From Spisula solida (taxonomy: Eukaryota; Mollusca; Bivalvia; Venerida; Mactridae): a stretch of 64,000 nt of DNA. The translations under genes and the position numbers were made by a program. Below are positions 22,996-33,839 of this stretch, one piece after another. Every line of letters starts with the position of its first letter. The first letter of the stretch is position 1. The stretch is taken from positions 36,696,551-36,760,550 of the forward strand of contig OX365945.1 of assembly GCA_947247005.1 (NCBI GenBank). The letters are read 5' to 3'. The notes beneath the pieces were generated by a model, which worked only from the letters and a program-made list of their open reading frames with translations, made no database searches and was not told where the DNA came from.

Positions 22996-24130
22996 ACAAA
23001 AATAACCACAAATACACATTTTTACTACAGAAATGATAACCCTCCGGTCATGATGATGTTGACTTCATTTTGATAAAGACCTGGAGATGGCCGTAATTAG
23101 CCACATTGTTAAACAAGCTCTAAACTAGAATTCACAAGGCATTAGGAAAGGAGCAGGGAGACTCAAAATATATTGGCGAATAACCGAATGTCATGGTAAG
23201 AAGTAAAACCGAAGGCCGCTGATCGAATACAATTTGATGCTTTAGTTAAACATTTTTGGGAGGCGGTTAAGCCTCTCATTACTACCATTGCCCATTTCTT
23301 AATACAAAATTAACCGCCTTTAGGCTGCTATGTGAATCCGCATTCAAGTTGTTCCAGAAACTGTCAACATTCCCAATACTGCTACATATGTTTCTCCAAA
23401 TTTTTAAACTGATTTCAGCCAATCAGCAACATTTGTTTATTCTAAGATCAACAATTACTGTGAAACTGTTCGTTAAATCGATATTTTTGCAAAAAAAATC
23501 ACTACACCCGCCGATACCGAACTTGTTTCATAATATGAAAATGACGTGTTCATCAAATGTCCCGGCTGTATAGCTATTTTTAGAAACTTCAGACTACGGT
23601 CAAGTGATGGTTTTATCAATGAATCGTATACGGTCTGCAAAGTACTGTTATTCAATCATATGGTGTCGCTATACTAGCTAGCCGCTTTCTATAGACTGTC
23701 TCACGCTGTGGAGGAAGTGATTGCAAGACGGTACTGTAGAATCTGATAAATAGGCGCGTAGTATTATTTTAAAGCTACTTTTGTTATACGCATTCAATAC
23801 ACGTACATGTCAAATAGTTTCCTGTGGGTGATTACCTGCGGCCTTGTAATTTAGTTGTATTGCTTAGGATGTGGTTTTTGCAGTTTGGATGCAATTCGAA
23901 TTTATTCCGGTGTAAGTTTAAATTAATGTTTCTGTCAAAATAATTCCAATACATGTAACATCGGACAATACCGATTATCTTCCAATCATTTGGTTGTGTT
24001 AAATGTATGTGCCGAACGAATGAACAAATTCAAAAGAATTAGATTTTTTTTTATCATGTATCAATACCATGCTTCTGTTAATCTAGCGATGTGTTCTCTA
24101 CGGGATGTAGTCCATTGCCCACTATATTTA
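22996..24130. other. Intergenic DNA
   Basis: No repeat family or gene recognised. Frames of 60-74 codons on opposite strands at 23349-23655 overlap and lack domains. Confidence 0.45.
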
Positions 24131-24133
24131 TTG

Positions 24134-24651
24134 CCTGCGAGCCTATAGCGAACAGGTATATTGGATAGCATAAAGTAAAAAGTCCATGGAGGAGCACGTG
24201 ACCTGTTCTCGATGGTGTACGATTTCAAAAAAAAAAAGATGCATTTTGTAAGAATGTCGTGAACCAGAATAATTCCATTATTCCATGCGGATAACATCGG
24301 TCTTTGTCGCATTGCAATAGTTTATTTACCGAAGAAGTCAGAACTGTCCGAAATTTCAGTGAGCGCAATATTGAGACCATGGATCCATAATATGCAATTA
24401 AGTGTCTTTAAAATTGGTTTGTTATACATGAAATTATTTAACAATTTGTTGATACATTTCGTATGTCAAATTATCGTGCATATAGTTTTCCCTATTTGAA
24501 AGCTACAGGCCTTTAGCGCTTATTTTTTCTCACAATTTTGAGATTTTCATGTTTATTTTTATACACATCAGCTGTTGAATTATGCATGTAGAAGGTCGAG
24601 GATCATGTCAATACTCTGTCAAATGAAGTCGGTACATCAATTGCTCGCAGG
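24134..24651. mobile_element. Dispersed element, copy B (CCTGCGAGC/GCTCGCAGG ends)
   Basis: Second copy of the 2.03-kb element: block L (24134-24385) and block M (24388-24664) with the same terminal 9-mers. It lacks the ~130-bp spacer and the end of block L found in copy A. Together with the inverted block that follows, it makes an 830-bp foldback structure. Confidence 0.75.
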
Positions 24652-24667
24652 AACTATTTGACTTGTT

Positions 24668-24966
24668 ATTGACTGGGAATCTTATGCAGCTGCAGACACC
24701 TGCTGTTTAGATTCGTGGTCTCGCGTTCAAAGTGAAATTTCGGAATAGTTCTGCTTTCTTTGGTAAATAAACTATTGTAATGCGATAAATACCGATGTTA
24801 TCCGCATGGAATAATGAAATTAGTCTGGTTCACGACATTCTTACAAAATGCTTCTTTTTTGGATATTTGTTTTGAAATCGTAAACCATCGAGAACATGTC
24901 ACGTGCCCCTCCAGGGTCATTTTACTTTTGGCAATCAAATATAACATGCGGCTCAAGGCTGCAGGT
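24668..24966 (-). mobile_element. Inverted block L of the same element
   Basis: Reverse complement of 2033-2335, including the 'gcagctgcagacacctgctg' segment missing from copy B. More diverged than block L of copy B ('ccagggtcattttac' for the ccatgg...actttt region). It may be a second truncated element nested end to end, or the other arm of a larger foldback element. Confidence 0.7.
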
Positions 24967-25437
24967 TAAATACATATAAATTAATATGCACCTTTTAACA
25001 ATTATTTAGGTACCCAACATGCCTATGTAGTCACATATGTCTATTTTGACATTCAAGACAAGATCGGCAGTAAGAAAACGAACGTTAAACGTGTACAGTC
25101 GGTTTAAGCTTTAGTAGCAGCAACCAGATCGCCTCCCATCAGCACTCTCAGTGCTTTGATTATAAAATGTACCCAACAGATCAGTTATTTCACTCAATAA
25201 CTTTGCTAACTGTCTGCAAAATGTTGAAATCTCAATAACAATTTACCCCATCCAGTCAGTTTCATTATAGCCCACATACCACACTTTCTCAGACTGATCG
25301 AGGGACGGTTGCTTCATGAATCGAAAATATCGTAATCACGAGCGAGGTTTAGGGCTACAATGTTTGGGTTGCAGATGATCATAGGCGACTGTGGCCCTCT
25401 TGTTCGGTTAATCTTAAACACAGTGGGTTTCAGATTT
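24967..25437. other. Intergenic DNA
   Basis: Nothing recognised. Confidence 0.4.
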
Positions 25438-25570
25438 ACGGAATAAATACCGTAAAATTTACGGTTAACCCCGTAAAATAAAAAAGGTCTTTCTCGTAAA
25501 CTTTATGGTAATAGTCCTGGAATCCAGCTGCCAGGGTTTTTACCGTAAAATTTTACGGTATATTTTTACA
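25438..25570. mobile_element. MITE-like hairpin built on 'accgtaaaattttacggt'
   Basis: Several complementary pieces, including the 18-bp perfect palindrome 'accgtaaaattttacggt' (about 25541-25558) and 'accgtaaaatttacggt' near 25450. The central 'ctggaatccagctgccag' is also nearly self-complementary. This resembles short hairpin-rich MITEs, but family and exact ends are uncertain. Confidence 0.5.
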
Positions 25571-26264
25571 GTCTACAGTTAGTTAGTAAGTAAGATTGTG
25601 TTGACAAAATGTCAATCAACATAAATTAAAACTGAATGCACCTTACATGCATGTGACGTCGCCGCATTTACTGCATGACATTGACCACGTGTCAAACGCG
25701 GCGGTGCACGACACATGAGCGTATTGCGATCAATCACCGAGAGATCTTGTTTGAGGTTAACACAGAGTATATATATATAATTCATTGTACATAATACGAT
25801 TTCTACAACAAGTAAGTTCATAATGTCACAATTTCTCTTTTCAATCACGATCGATATATCAAGATAAAGAAGAAAAACTTGCCAACTATAATTACAGTAT
25901 TTTCTAAACAACACCTGGGCAATTAGGGCGTTGTTCAATGCGTCAAAACTAGAAGATCTTGATCAATATGGATTTAAGTTCTGTCATTTGGGTTCTTCTA
26001 CAACAAGAGTCCTTCGAATGTGTCACTTATTATTGACTTGACACTGCAACGTGCAGCAAAATCTGACAGAATGATTACCGGTGTTTGAAGATTTCAGCTG
26101 TTTGACATGTAGACTTTTCCTATAACCACATTCCTTTCCTTTGTAATACAGAGTACAAAAATACAACTAATTGCTAAATGCTTGACAAGGGCATTTTGTC
26201 AACATGTTCAAAAATTGTATTCGACCTTTTAATTCACATTTAGAACGTGTTCAATAGATATACA
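25571..26264. other. Intergenic DNA
   Basis: A 108-codon reverse frame (25612-25938) has no recognisable domain. A short (TA)n tract is at about 25768-25780. No gene called. Confidence 0.4.
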
Positions 26265-27402
26265 AGAGGGCCCAAAGGGCCCTAGGTCGCTCACCTGTCG
26301 TACTAGTGCATGCCCAACCCTATGGTGACCCTACACATTTTCTGAATAAAATTTAAGAAAATTCAGCCTCTATTGCAAGTTTTTTTATGATTTGACCATG
26401 TGACCTAGCTTTGACCCCCAGATGACTTAATTAATATCAAACTTAACCTAGATTGTGCTGAGATGATCATTAGGACCTAATTTCATAAATATTAAGTCGA
26501 AATTGTGACCTCTGGTGATTACAAAGGGTTTTTCTATGATCTGACCTATAATTTAAACAAAATATTTTGGAAAAAATATTTGCCTCCATATAAATGTACA
26601 AAATTAATACATGCTAGAAAGACAAAACAATACCTAAACACTTAAAAAAAATAAAAATAAAAATTATGGTTCCAGTGGGGTTTGAACCCACGACCGTCAC
26701 ATTGTGAACTTTTTTTGACCCCAGATGACCCAAAATCGAACTTGACCTAGATTTTGTTGAAATGATCATCGTGACAAAGTTTCATAAAGATTTAGTTGAA
26801 ATTGTAACCTCTGGTGACTACAAAAGGTTTTTCTATGATTTGACCTATAATTTAAACAAACTATTTTGGAAAAAATATTTTCCTCCATATAACTGTACGA
26901 ATACATGCTATAAAGACAAAACAATACCTAAACACTTAAAAAATAGAAATAAAAAAATAAAAATTATGGTTCCAGTGGGGTTTGAACCCACGACCCTCAG
27001 GAAAATGTCAATTGACATTGTGAGTTTTATAATTGACAGGGTGACCCTATTGTTTTTAATCCTAGATGACCCAAAATCGAACTTTACCTAGATTTTGTTG
27101 ACATGATCATTGTGACCAAATTTCTTAAAGATTTATAAAAAATTATGACCTCCAGTGACTACACAAGGTTTTTCTATAACTTGACCTAGTGACCTAGTTT
27201 TTGACCTGTGATGACCCAATATCGAACCTGACCTTGATTTTGTTGAGATGATCATGGTGAGCAAGTTTCATAAAGATAAGGCTAAAATTGTGACCTCTAG
27301 AGAGGACACAACCCAATTGTTGATGGACGGACGGATGGACGGACGACGAACGAAGAGTGATCACAAAAGCTCACTCTGTCACTTTGTGACAGGTGAGCTA
27401 AA
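26265..27402. mobile_element. Dispersed 1.1-kb non-autonomous element
   Basis: It opens with the palindrome 'agggcccaaagggccct' (26267-26283) and 'ctaggtcgctcacctgtcg'. It ends with GAC/GGA-rich 'gacggacggatggacggac' and 'gtgacaggtgagcta', which is the imperfect reverse complement of the start. The interior is a ~300-bp direct repeat: 'ggttccagtggggtttga' recurs at 26669 and 26969. On the minus strand each copy holds a perfect tRNA-type B box (GGTTCAAACCC) without an A box. Similar termini lie at 16.87-16.98 kb. The type is common in bivalve genomes by my recollection; family name not claimed. A 109-codon frame inside (26762-27091) is repeat-derived. Confidence 0.72.
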
Positions 27403-27621
27403 AAATGTGCGCTCAGAAGCTGCAAAGTAATTGCACGTAAGTCATGTTCGAGACAACACGCGATAACGCGAGATATCACGCGGTAACGCGAGACGTTTTA
27501 ACGAGTAACTATGTTATTTCATCATAAACTTAAGTTTCTCCTTATAAATTATATTGCAGCTCTACCCGGTGTTACTATGTGAGTTACATGATTGTATTAT
27601 ACATATATGTAGTTTGAGGAA

Positions 27622-28335
27622 TACTACGACGTAGTACGCACTTTGTTTGTAACGTCTAGAGTATAAGCTACGACGTAGTACGAACTTTGTTTGCATCGTC
27701 TAGAGTATTATATAAGCTACGACGTAGTACGAACTTTGTTTGTAACGTCTAGAGTATAAGCTACGACGTAGTACAAACTTTGTTTGCAACGTCTAGAGTA
27801 TACGTTACGACACAGTACGAACTTTGTTTGCAACGTCTAGAGTATAAGCTACGACACAGTACGAACTTTGTTTGTAACGTCTAGAGTATAAGCTACGACA
27901 TTGTACGAACTTTGTTTGCAACGTCTAGAGTATAAGTTACGACATAGTACGAACTTTGTTTGCAACGTCTAGAGTATAAGCTACGACATAGTACGAACTT
28001 TGTTTGCAACGTCTAGAGTATAAGTTACGACGTAGTACGAACTTTGTTTGCAACGTCTAGAATATAAGTTACGACGTAGTACGAACTTTGTTTGCAACTT
28101 CTAGAGTATAAGCTACGACACAGTACGAACTTAGTTTGCAACGTCTAGAGTATAAGTTACGACGTAGTACGAACTTTGTTTGCATCGTCTAGAATATAAG
28201 CTTCGACGTAGTACGAACTTTGTTCGCAACGTCTAGAATATACGCTACGACGAAGTACGAACTTTGTTTGCATCGTCTAGAATATACGCTACGACGAATT
28301 ACGAACTGTGTTTTCATCGTCTAGAATATTAGATG
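27622..28335. repeat. 44-bp minisatellite
   Basis: About 16 copies of a 44-bp unit including 'ctacgacgtagtacgaac' and 'gcaacgtctagagtata'; one copy has a 5-bp insertion (period 49 at about 27667-27716). 'ctacgacgtag' and 'acgacgt' are locally self-complementary. Divergence rises toward the right edge (28200-28335). Confidence 0.95.
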
Positions 28336-29085
28336 CACCAAGGGCACACAGGGTCAACACAGTACAAACTACACATTTATTTAATTAAATGCCCTTCTTC
28401 AAATGTGCTAGATTTCTACGAGTCCTAGTTGATGTGGCATCAAAAACGGTCTCTGTAAACTTACATGACAGGTTTGTATACTCGACATAGAGCAAACATG
28501 CTTTGAAGTCCACTCAAGTGAGCTATTGAACTGCATTACTTCACTGTATAAAGAGAGCATACCAATTATACTATGTGAGGAACGATACCCTAGTCGCTGC
28601 CATAGACAGAGATAATGTTTATGACCCTCTTCAAAACAATTCTAACAAATTTCGGAACATGATTCGCACATTTGAAGTATTAAAACGGCATATAAATGTC
28701 CGCGACAACCGCCAGAGTGACAAAAATGATCACACAATTGGTATACATACACGAATAATAACATACTAGAGAGTTAATTAACATACTAAATTCTATACTA
28801 CGATGACAATTGCAAAACTCTATTATACAAATACATATCTTCAAATATTCTTCGCATAACAATATAAGCTTGTGATTTGAATAGGTAGTTGAAAGATGAC
28901 GATACAAGTACAAATGACGCTTATTCAAATGGTGTCTTTTAAATGATACATTCTGCATGTTTATATAATAGAGATTACATAATGTATATTTTTCTATTGT
29001 GTTATTTCCGAGCAATAATCTTAAATGATACTGTATGGAATGTCCACGTACGTAGTAACGTTAGTATTTATTCTGTTATATAACA
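28336..29085. other. Intergenic DNA
   Basis: No repeat recognised. Short frames on both strands (28575-28769 plus, 28680-29015 minus) overlap and lack domains. An isolated TATAAA-like 'tgtataaagagag' at 28545-28557 is noted without further support. Confidence 0.4.
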
Positions 29086-29268
29086 ATGCACCTGAATGTG
29101 TACATTTATGGACACGACGTTCATCAGCTAATAAGCCAAACAAGGGCTATAATTGTCGAACATGCCGTATGCACAACCTATGCATCACCTGACTGTCGCA
29201 AATGTTGTGAGTATTATAATGATCAGTGCGAGGTCAATTGTCGCCGTTGCATCCGTTACAACTATTGA
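29086..29268 (+). CDS. Small Cys-rich ORF, uncertain
   Basis: A 60-codon frame whose C-terminal half has seven Cys in 26 residues, with spacing C-x7-C-x2-C-C-x5-C-x3-C-x2-C. Such density is unlikely for random AT-rich DNA and recalls small disulfide-rich exons or peptides. There is no N-terminal signal peptide and no clear splice site, so it would have to be an exon fragment or chance. A longer frame (29153-29380) overlaps in another phase with no domain. No function is assigned. Confidence 0.18.
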   Translation: MHLNVYIYGHDVHQLISQTRAIIVEHAVCTTYASPDCRKCCEYYNDQCEVNCRRCIRYNY

Positions 29269-29380
29269 ACTAGAACAAAAAGATAAGAAATGTGCAGCAG
29301 CTTCAAAAATCCCCGAGCAGTCTTTACTTCATTCAACAATTGCATACTACAAAAACTCACAGGAAGTTTGGATTAATTAA

Positions 29381-30180
29381 TGAACCACTGTGAAAGTTTC
29401 CGCAGTTCTCTTTAGGCGGGCGATGGTAACCTTTCATGGTTCTTAAATCATCAAGAACCAATTAATATGGGTGGTTGGCCCGGACTCAATACTCAACCTC
29501 CGGGCTTCCTAACACGATAAATAAACATTCCACTTTCGGTTGGGAACACGAGGCTATTTGTATTGTTAATGTCAAAGTTATCACTCCAAGTGCTGACAAC
29601 ATGCTTGGGGACGGTGTGTACTTTTGACACATTTTGAAATATCCAAGCGAAGATGTGTTAGGATTCTAAATACGGCGACGAGACGTTTATAAATCTGCCG
29701 CGGAAATGAACTGATGATACTGAAAATGTACCCATTGAAGGTAATATTAAAGGAAACTAGAGCAATCTGAAACTCAAGGACATATAATAACGGAAAATAA
29801 ACCACTGTTTTTAGTGTACATACTAGTATTTTACTGTTATTCGGAATTCTGGTTGACACACGGGGGTATTGAAATAAAATACCGGACTCAGGGTTTGTGG
29901 GTTTGAATCTTGTCATGTAAATTTTCATCATTTTTAAATTAGGAGTAAATTCTGGTTAAGAACTCAAAATACAATCTTATGAAGTAGTTACCAAACACTC
30001 AGTGACTGGTTGTGTTTTGCAGAATCACGTAAAACAAAAAAGTCAACATAGAGTTGCAATTCCATGGCAGTTATGTACAGTATATAACGAAAGAAATGTA
30101 CAAGACAAGCATGTGTTGTCATGATAAGTTGATACCATTATACCTAACAGTCTAATAGCAGTGGGTTGTGACCAGGTGTG
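29381..30180. other. Intergenic DNA
   Basis: A 116-codon reverse frame (29581-29931) is present without recognisable domain; its sequence reads as translated non-coding DNA. No gene called. Confidence 0.4.
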
Positions 30181-30194
30181 GTATTCCTGACATT

Positions 30195-30281
30195 CAGGTA
30201 CATTATGAGGCTAAAAGCCATACTTCACGATAAGACATATAGGTACATTATGAGGCTAAAAGCCATACTTCACGATAAAAA
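30195..30281. repeat. 44-bp direct repeat, 2 copies
   Basis: 'aggtacattatgaggc' and 'ccatacttcacgata' occur twice, 44 bp apart, with 36-37 identical bases per copy. A young local duplication. Confidence 0.9.
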
Positions 30282-32270
30282 ACTATGTGGTTCAAAATAT
30301 CAATCAAAAAGTTAACACAGCTATGAAGTATCGTTGAATGCCTCCGTCGCTTACATGACGGTCTCTCAAAGTGACCTCGGTCGTCAAGGTGCTTTGGTGA
30401 ATAACAACTTAGTTGTCACTAACATATACATGAAGTTGTCACATTCCACATTGCATGATAAAATAAATGTGCTCTTAGAATCACTTGGCACAGCAGGGGT
30501 CCGTCGCCTAAGCAAAGCGCTACAAAGCTTCTTTATTCAGTTACCTCCCGTTCAATTAAATATAGAAGGCAAGGATTACCTCCCGTGGAAACTCGCCTAT
30601 GTTAACGGTCTCTAGGTAGTGGATCACTAGATAAACGATAATACAGCCATACATGTTAAGTAGTCTCCATTTACACACTGGGGTTGATCTACTATACGAT
30701 AACCCCTCCCAAAAACAAATACAACATGTACACCTTTTACATTGGCCTTCTGAGAACTGGGTGGTATTCATAGAACATCTTAGCAGAAAACTTGAGTTTT
30801 TCCTTAAAATTCCCTTAGCTTCACTAGAAAACTAAGATTATTGATATTTTACATAGTTGGTTTTAGCTTCTATACTATAATCACAAATTTTACGTGGGTA
30901 TGACATTGCGGGAGATATGAGCAGCACCTATGTTTGATTTAAGTCAAACTATGGAAGTTTTTAACTAGCTTTCGTCCCAAATCTTGATCCGGTTGGACCC
31001 GGCACCGTCTACGAGACTGTCATATTCATCTGTGTTTATCTGGAGCTTAAGGTGATTTGCGAGCACCAGCCCTGGTCTTAATACTAACACTGAATAATGA
31101 ATATATTGTGCCAGTGGGCTTGAACATTTTGGTAATCTAATCTACTATTCATAGTAACTATACCAAGGATATGTCGGTCATATTCTATAACAATCCTATC
31201 AGCACTGTTGATTTATCGACGAACACATCAGATTTATTATTAAAAAATATCAATCGGCAAAATGAAATAATTATCAATTCGGGTAACAACTATTTCCTTT
31301 CAAGGTTTTTTTTAAATAAGCTCAGCAAGTCCTTGTGCTGGCTTTCCCGCGACCGAAACCCTTCACAATGTGATAATGCATTGAGTTAGTTTTAAATTGA
31401 CATAGTTTGTATTGATATTACGTAATAAAACATCTTCCCCGCTGACACAAAATCACTTATTTGTATAGCATTCATCGACACCTGTCTACAATGTTGCACA
31501 AATGTCAACAATACCAATAGAAGAAATGTTGCTTTTAGCTAATTATCAATTCACACGTAGTCAAATATAGCCACTTACAATGGGGACAGTTGTGACAGGG
31601 TGAGAAAGCATGCCTGGAAGTTTTGTATAAATAAGCTTATTAGACAGAAAGTCGTGTAGAGGCAGAAAACATTCTCATTATTATCAAATAATGCATCAGG
31701 TTAATGGCCGTGGTAGACGAGTCGTTTTCTTAAACTTGATAGAAATTGAAGGATGAAAGAAATTGAATAAAAGCAGTGACAGACGTTTTAAGATAAGTCA
31801 AATGTCTTTTGCGCATTATGTAACAGTGTCTTCATAATTATAATCCAAGGGACCTAACTCCTAATGACAAACTGTAACAGGATGTTATCATTCGTAAAGC
31901 TATAGGGCTAGAAGTTTCAAATAAATAAAAGTAGTTACCCAATAAATGCAATATTCTGTTTCATGAACCACAAGTGTACACTAAGACCACATGAGCACAG
32001 AAGTCGCCTACCATGGTGAATGTGTGGGTGGTACAGAGTGAGAAGTCCGCAACTGTACCGACCATTGAGCTTGTCTTTCTATCGTTATGTGGAAGGATTA
32101 CGATGATATAGTAAGTGTTGGTGAGTAGTATAGCGAAGGTTGAATATATGGATTTCGCTGTTTGTAAGCCACGTGGGAGTTTTTGTTCTCAGTACAGAGC
32201 AGGTCAGAAACCCGACAATTCGGAACACGGTCGGTAACATCCGACAGCGTCCATCATCTTTTTAATTATT
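30282..32270. other. Intergenic DNA
   Basis: No gene supported. The 93-codon plus frame at 30334-30615 includes two 'ttacctcccgt' motifs (30540, 30576), a short motif common in mollusc non-coding DNA, which argues against coding. Nothing else recognised. Confidence 0.45.
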
Positions 32271-32271
32271 A

Positions 32272-33425
32272 GTCCAGGAGCCAGATTTCAAAAGAGGCTT
32301 AAAATGGATTTTCATTTACCCCATCTGGTAGAAAAAGTCTGTTGGTATTTTCGAATAATATAGACATTCAGGCTTTAGAAAAAGGTGGATGCCAGATCTG
32401 AAAGTGGTGCAGATTTTTTTAACAGGGGCAACAACTCTTGCTATCCAAGAAATTTACGAAACTATCCGGTAACCTATTTTCTAGTGTGGAGTTTTTGTTT
32501 ATATATGTATTGCCATATATTTGCATGGATATTGTTCATTTGATAATGTGCATCAAAAGTACATACAACACGGACCAGTTTGAGGTCAAGGTCAAGGTCA
32601 GTGTAAGGTCAAAGTAAGAGAAATAGCTAAAAACGAATATTTGCACTATATTTTTCTTTGTATAGCATGTGTTTTCAATTCAATTTGGTTATAAAATAGA
32701 TAGTTATGTTCGTTAGTACATATTCTGTCATTATAGCCCATTTGTTTGATTCAAAATATAAAAATATTGTCAAAACAGCCATTTTATGCAAATGCATGTT
32801 GGCCGAAATGGCAATCTTACGAAGACCCCTGGCATTCTGTGATCTGGTGTGATTTTTTGTTTATGTATGTAGTGTCTTATATTTACATTTATATTATTCA
32901 TATGGTTATATGCATCAAATGGACATACACCTAAGACAAATGTGAGGTCAAGGTCAAGGTCATTTCAAGGTCAAAGTGACCAAAATAGCTGGAAAAAGTA
33001 AAAAATAAGATGTCCATTCCATTTTTCTTAATATAACATGTATTTTGAATTAAATTTAGGTTATTAAAATAATAGTTGTGTTGTTAAGTAAATATTCTCT
33101 AATGATAAGCCATTTGAATAATTCAAAATGTATCATTTTTGATAAAAACCCAGTCATTTTATGCTTTCCGAGATGGCATTCATACGAATATTATGACCTT
33201 ATGTGATTAGTTTGTTTACGTATGTTGTGTCTCATATTTGCATGGATATTATTAATTTGATTAAATTCATCAAATGGACATACACCTTAGACATATTTGA
33301 GGTCAAGGTCAGTGTCATATCAAGGTCAATGTGAAAATATTAGCTAAAAAAGTACAAATTGATATTTCCGCTCTACTTTCCTTATTCTCGCGTATGTTTT
33401 AATTCAATTTTGGTTATGAAAGAGA
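32272..33425 (+). mobile_element. Left arm of a 5.4-kb inverted repeat
   Basis: The sequence from 'ttttcatttaccccatctgg' (32309) onward is reproduced in reverse complement ending at about 37600. For the first ~600 bp I see almost no difference; beyond about 32950 differences increase and similarity fades near 33425. The arm is itself made of ~360-bp repeating units, each with an AGGTCA cluster (32583, 32945, 33300). No coding capacity. A foldback-type element or inverted duplication; no clear target duplication found at the outer ends. Confidence 0.9.
32583..32611 (+). promoter_or_regulatory. Cluster of AGGTCA half-sites
   Basis: Four AGGTCA hexamers at 32583, 32589, 32595 and 32606; the first three abut without spacers, and 'tcaaggtca' extended half-sites are formed. 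AGGTCA is the classic nuclear-receptor half-site. Equivalent clusters recur in every ~360-bp unit of both arms, so this is a property of the repeat; regulatory activity is not shown. Confidence 0.4.
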
Positions 33426-33830
33426 TAGATGTAGTGGTTAGCACATATTTTCTCATTATAAGTTATTTGTTTAAAAAATATATGTTAAAATTGGTAAAAC
33501 TGCCATTAAACGCAAATGCATGCTGACGGAGATGGCATTCTTTAATTGCTAGCTGCTTTCAAATATACTTGTATTCAAATATTATTTTTATTTCTGTCAG
33601 TATTATTGAATATTAGTATGAGCATTGTTACATTGTCTTACACTTAAGTGGATATAAAATGCTGGCCACTTCAAGGTCAAGGCCAATGTCATCTCAAGGA
33701 CAAGTTACAAACGCTTTAACAATTCAAGTTTTGTCTCATTTGTTCGTTACATGTAATATGAAGCACTTTGTACACTTTATTTTGTTTCTTGTTTGTATAT
33801 TTAGGTGTGTAATTATTTTAGCTGGGAACA
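33426..33830. repeat. Fourth, diverged ~360-bp unit
   Basis: Continues the unit series of the left arm with 'cttcaaggtcaaggccaa' at 33667, but has no counterpart in the right arm. Confidence 0.6.
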
Positions 33831-33839
33831 TTATGTCAC

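Noticed and set aside
24134..24966. A solo LTR pair of a retrovirus-like element
   Set aside because: The two blocks are inverted, not direct; no primer-binding site, polypurine tract or gag/pol frame is seen.
26762..27091. 109-codon ORF containing a 'PVGFEPTT' string
   Set aside because: That string is a well-known translation of tRNA-like repeat sequence; here it lies inside the dispersed element's internal repeat.
30334..30615. 93-codon ORF as a gene
   Set aside because: Contains duplicated 'ttacctcccgt' motifs typical of dispersed mollusc repeats; no domain.
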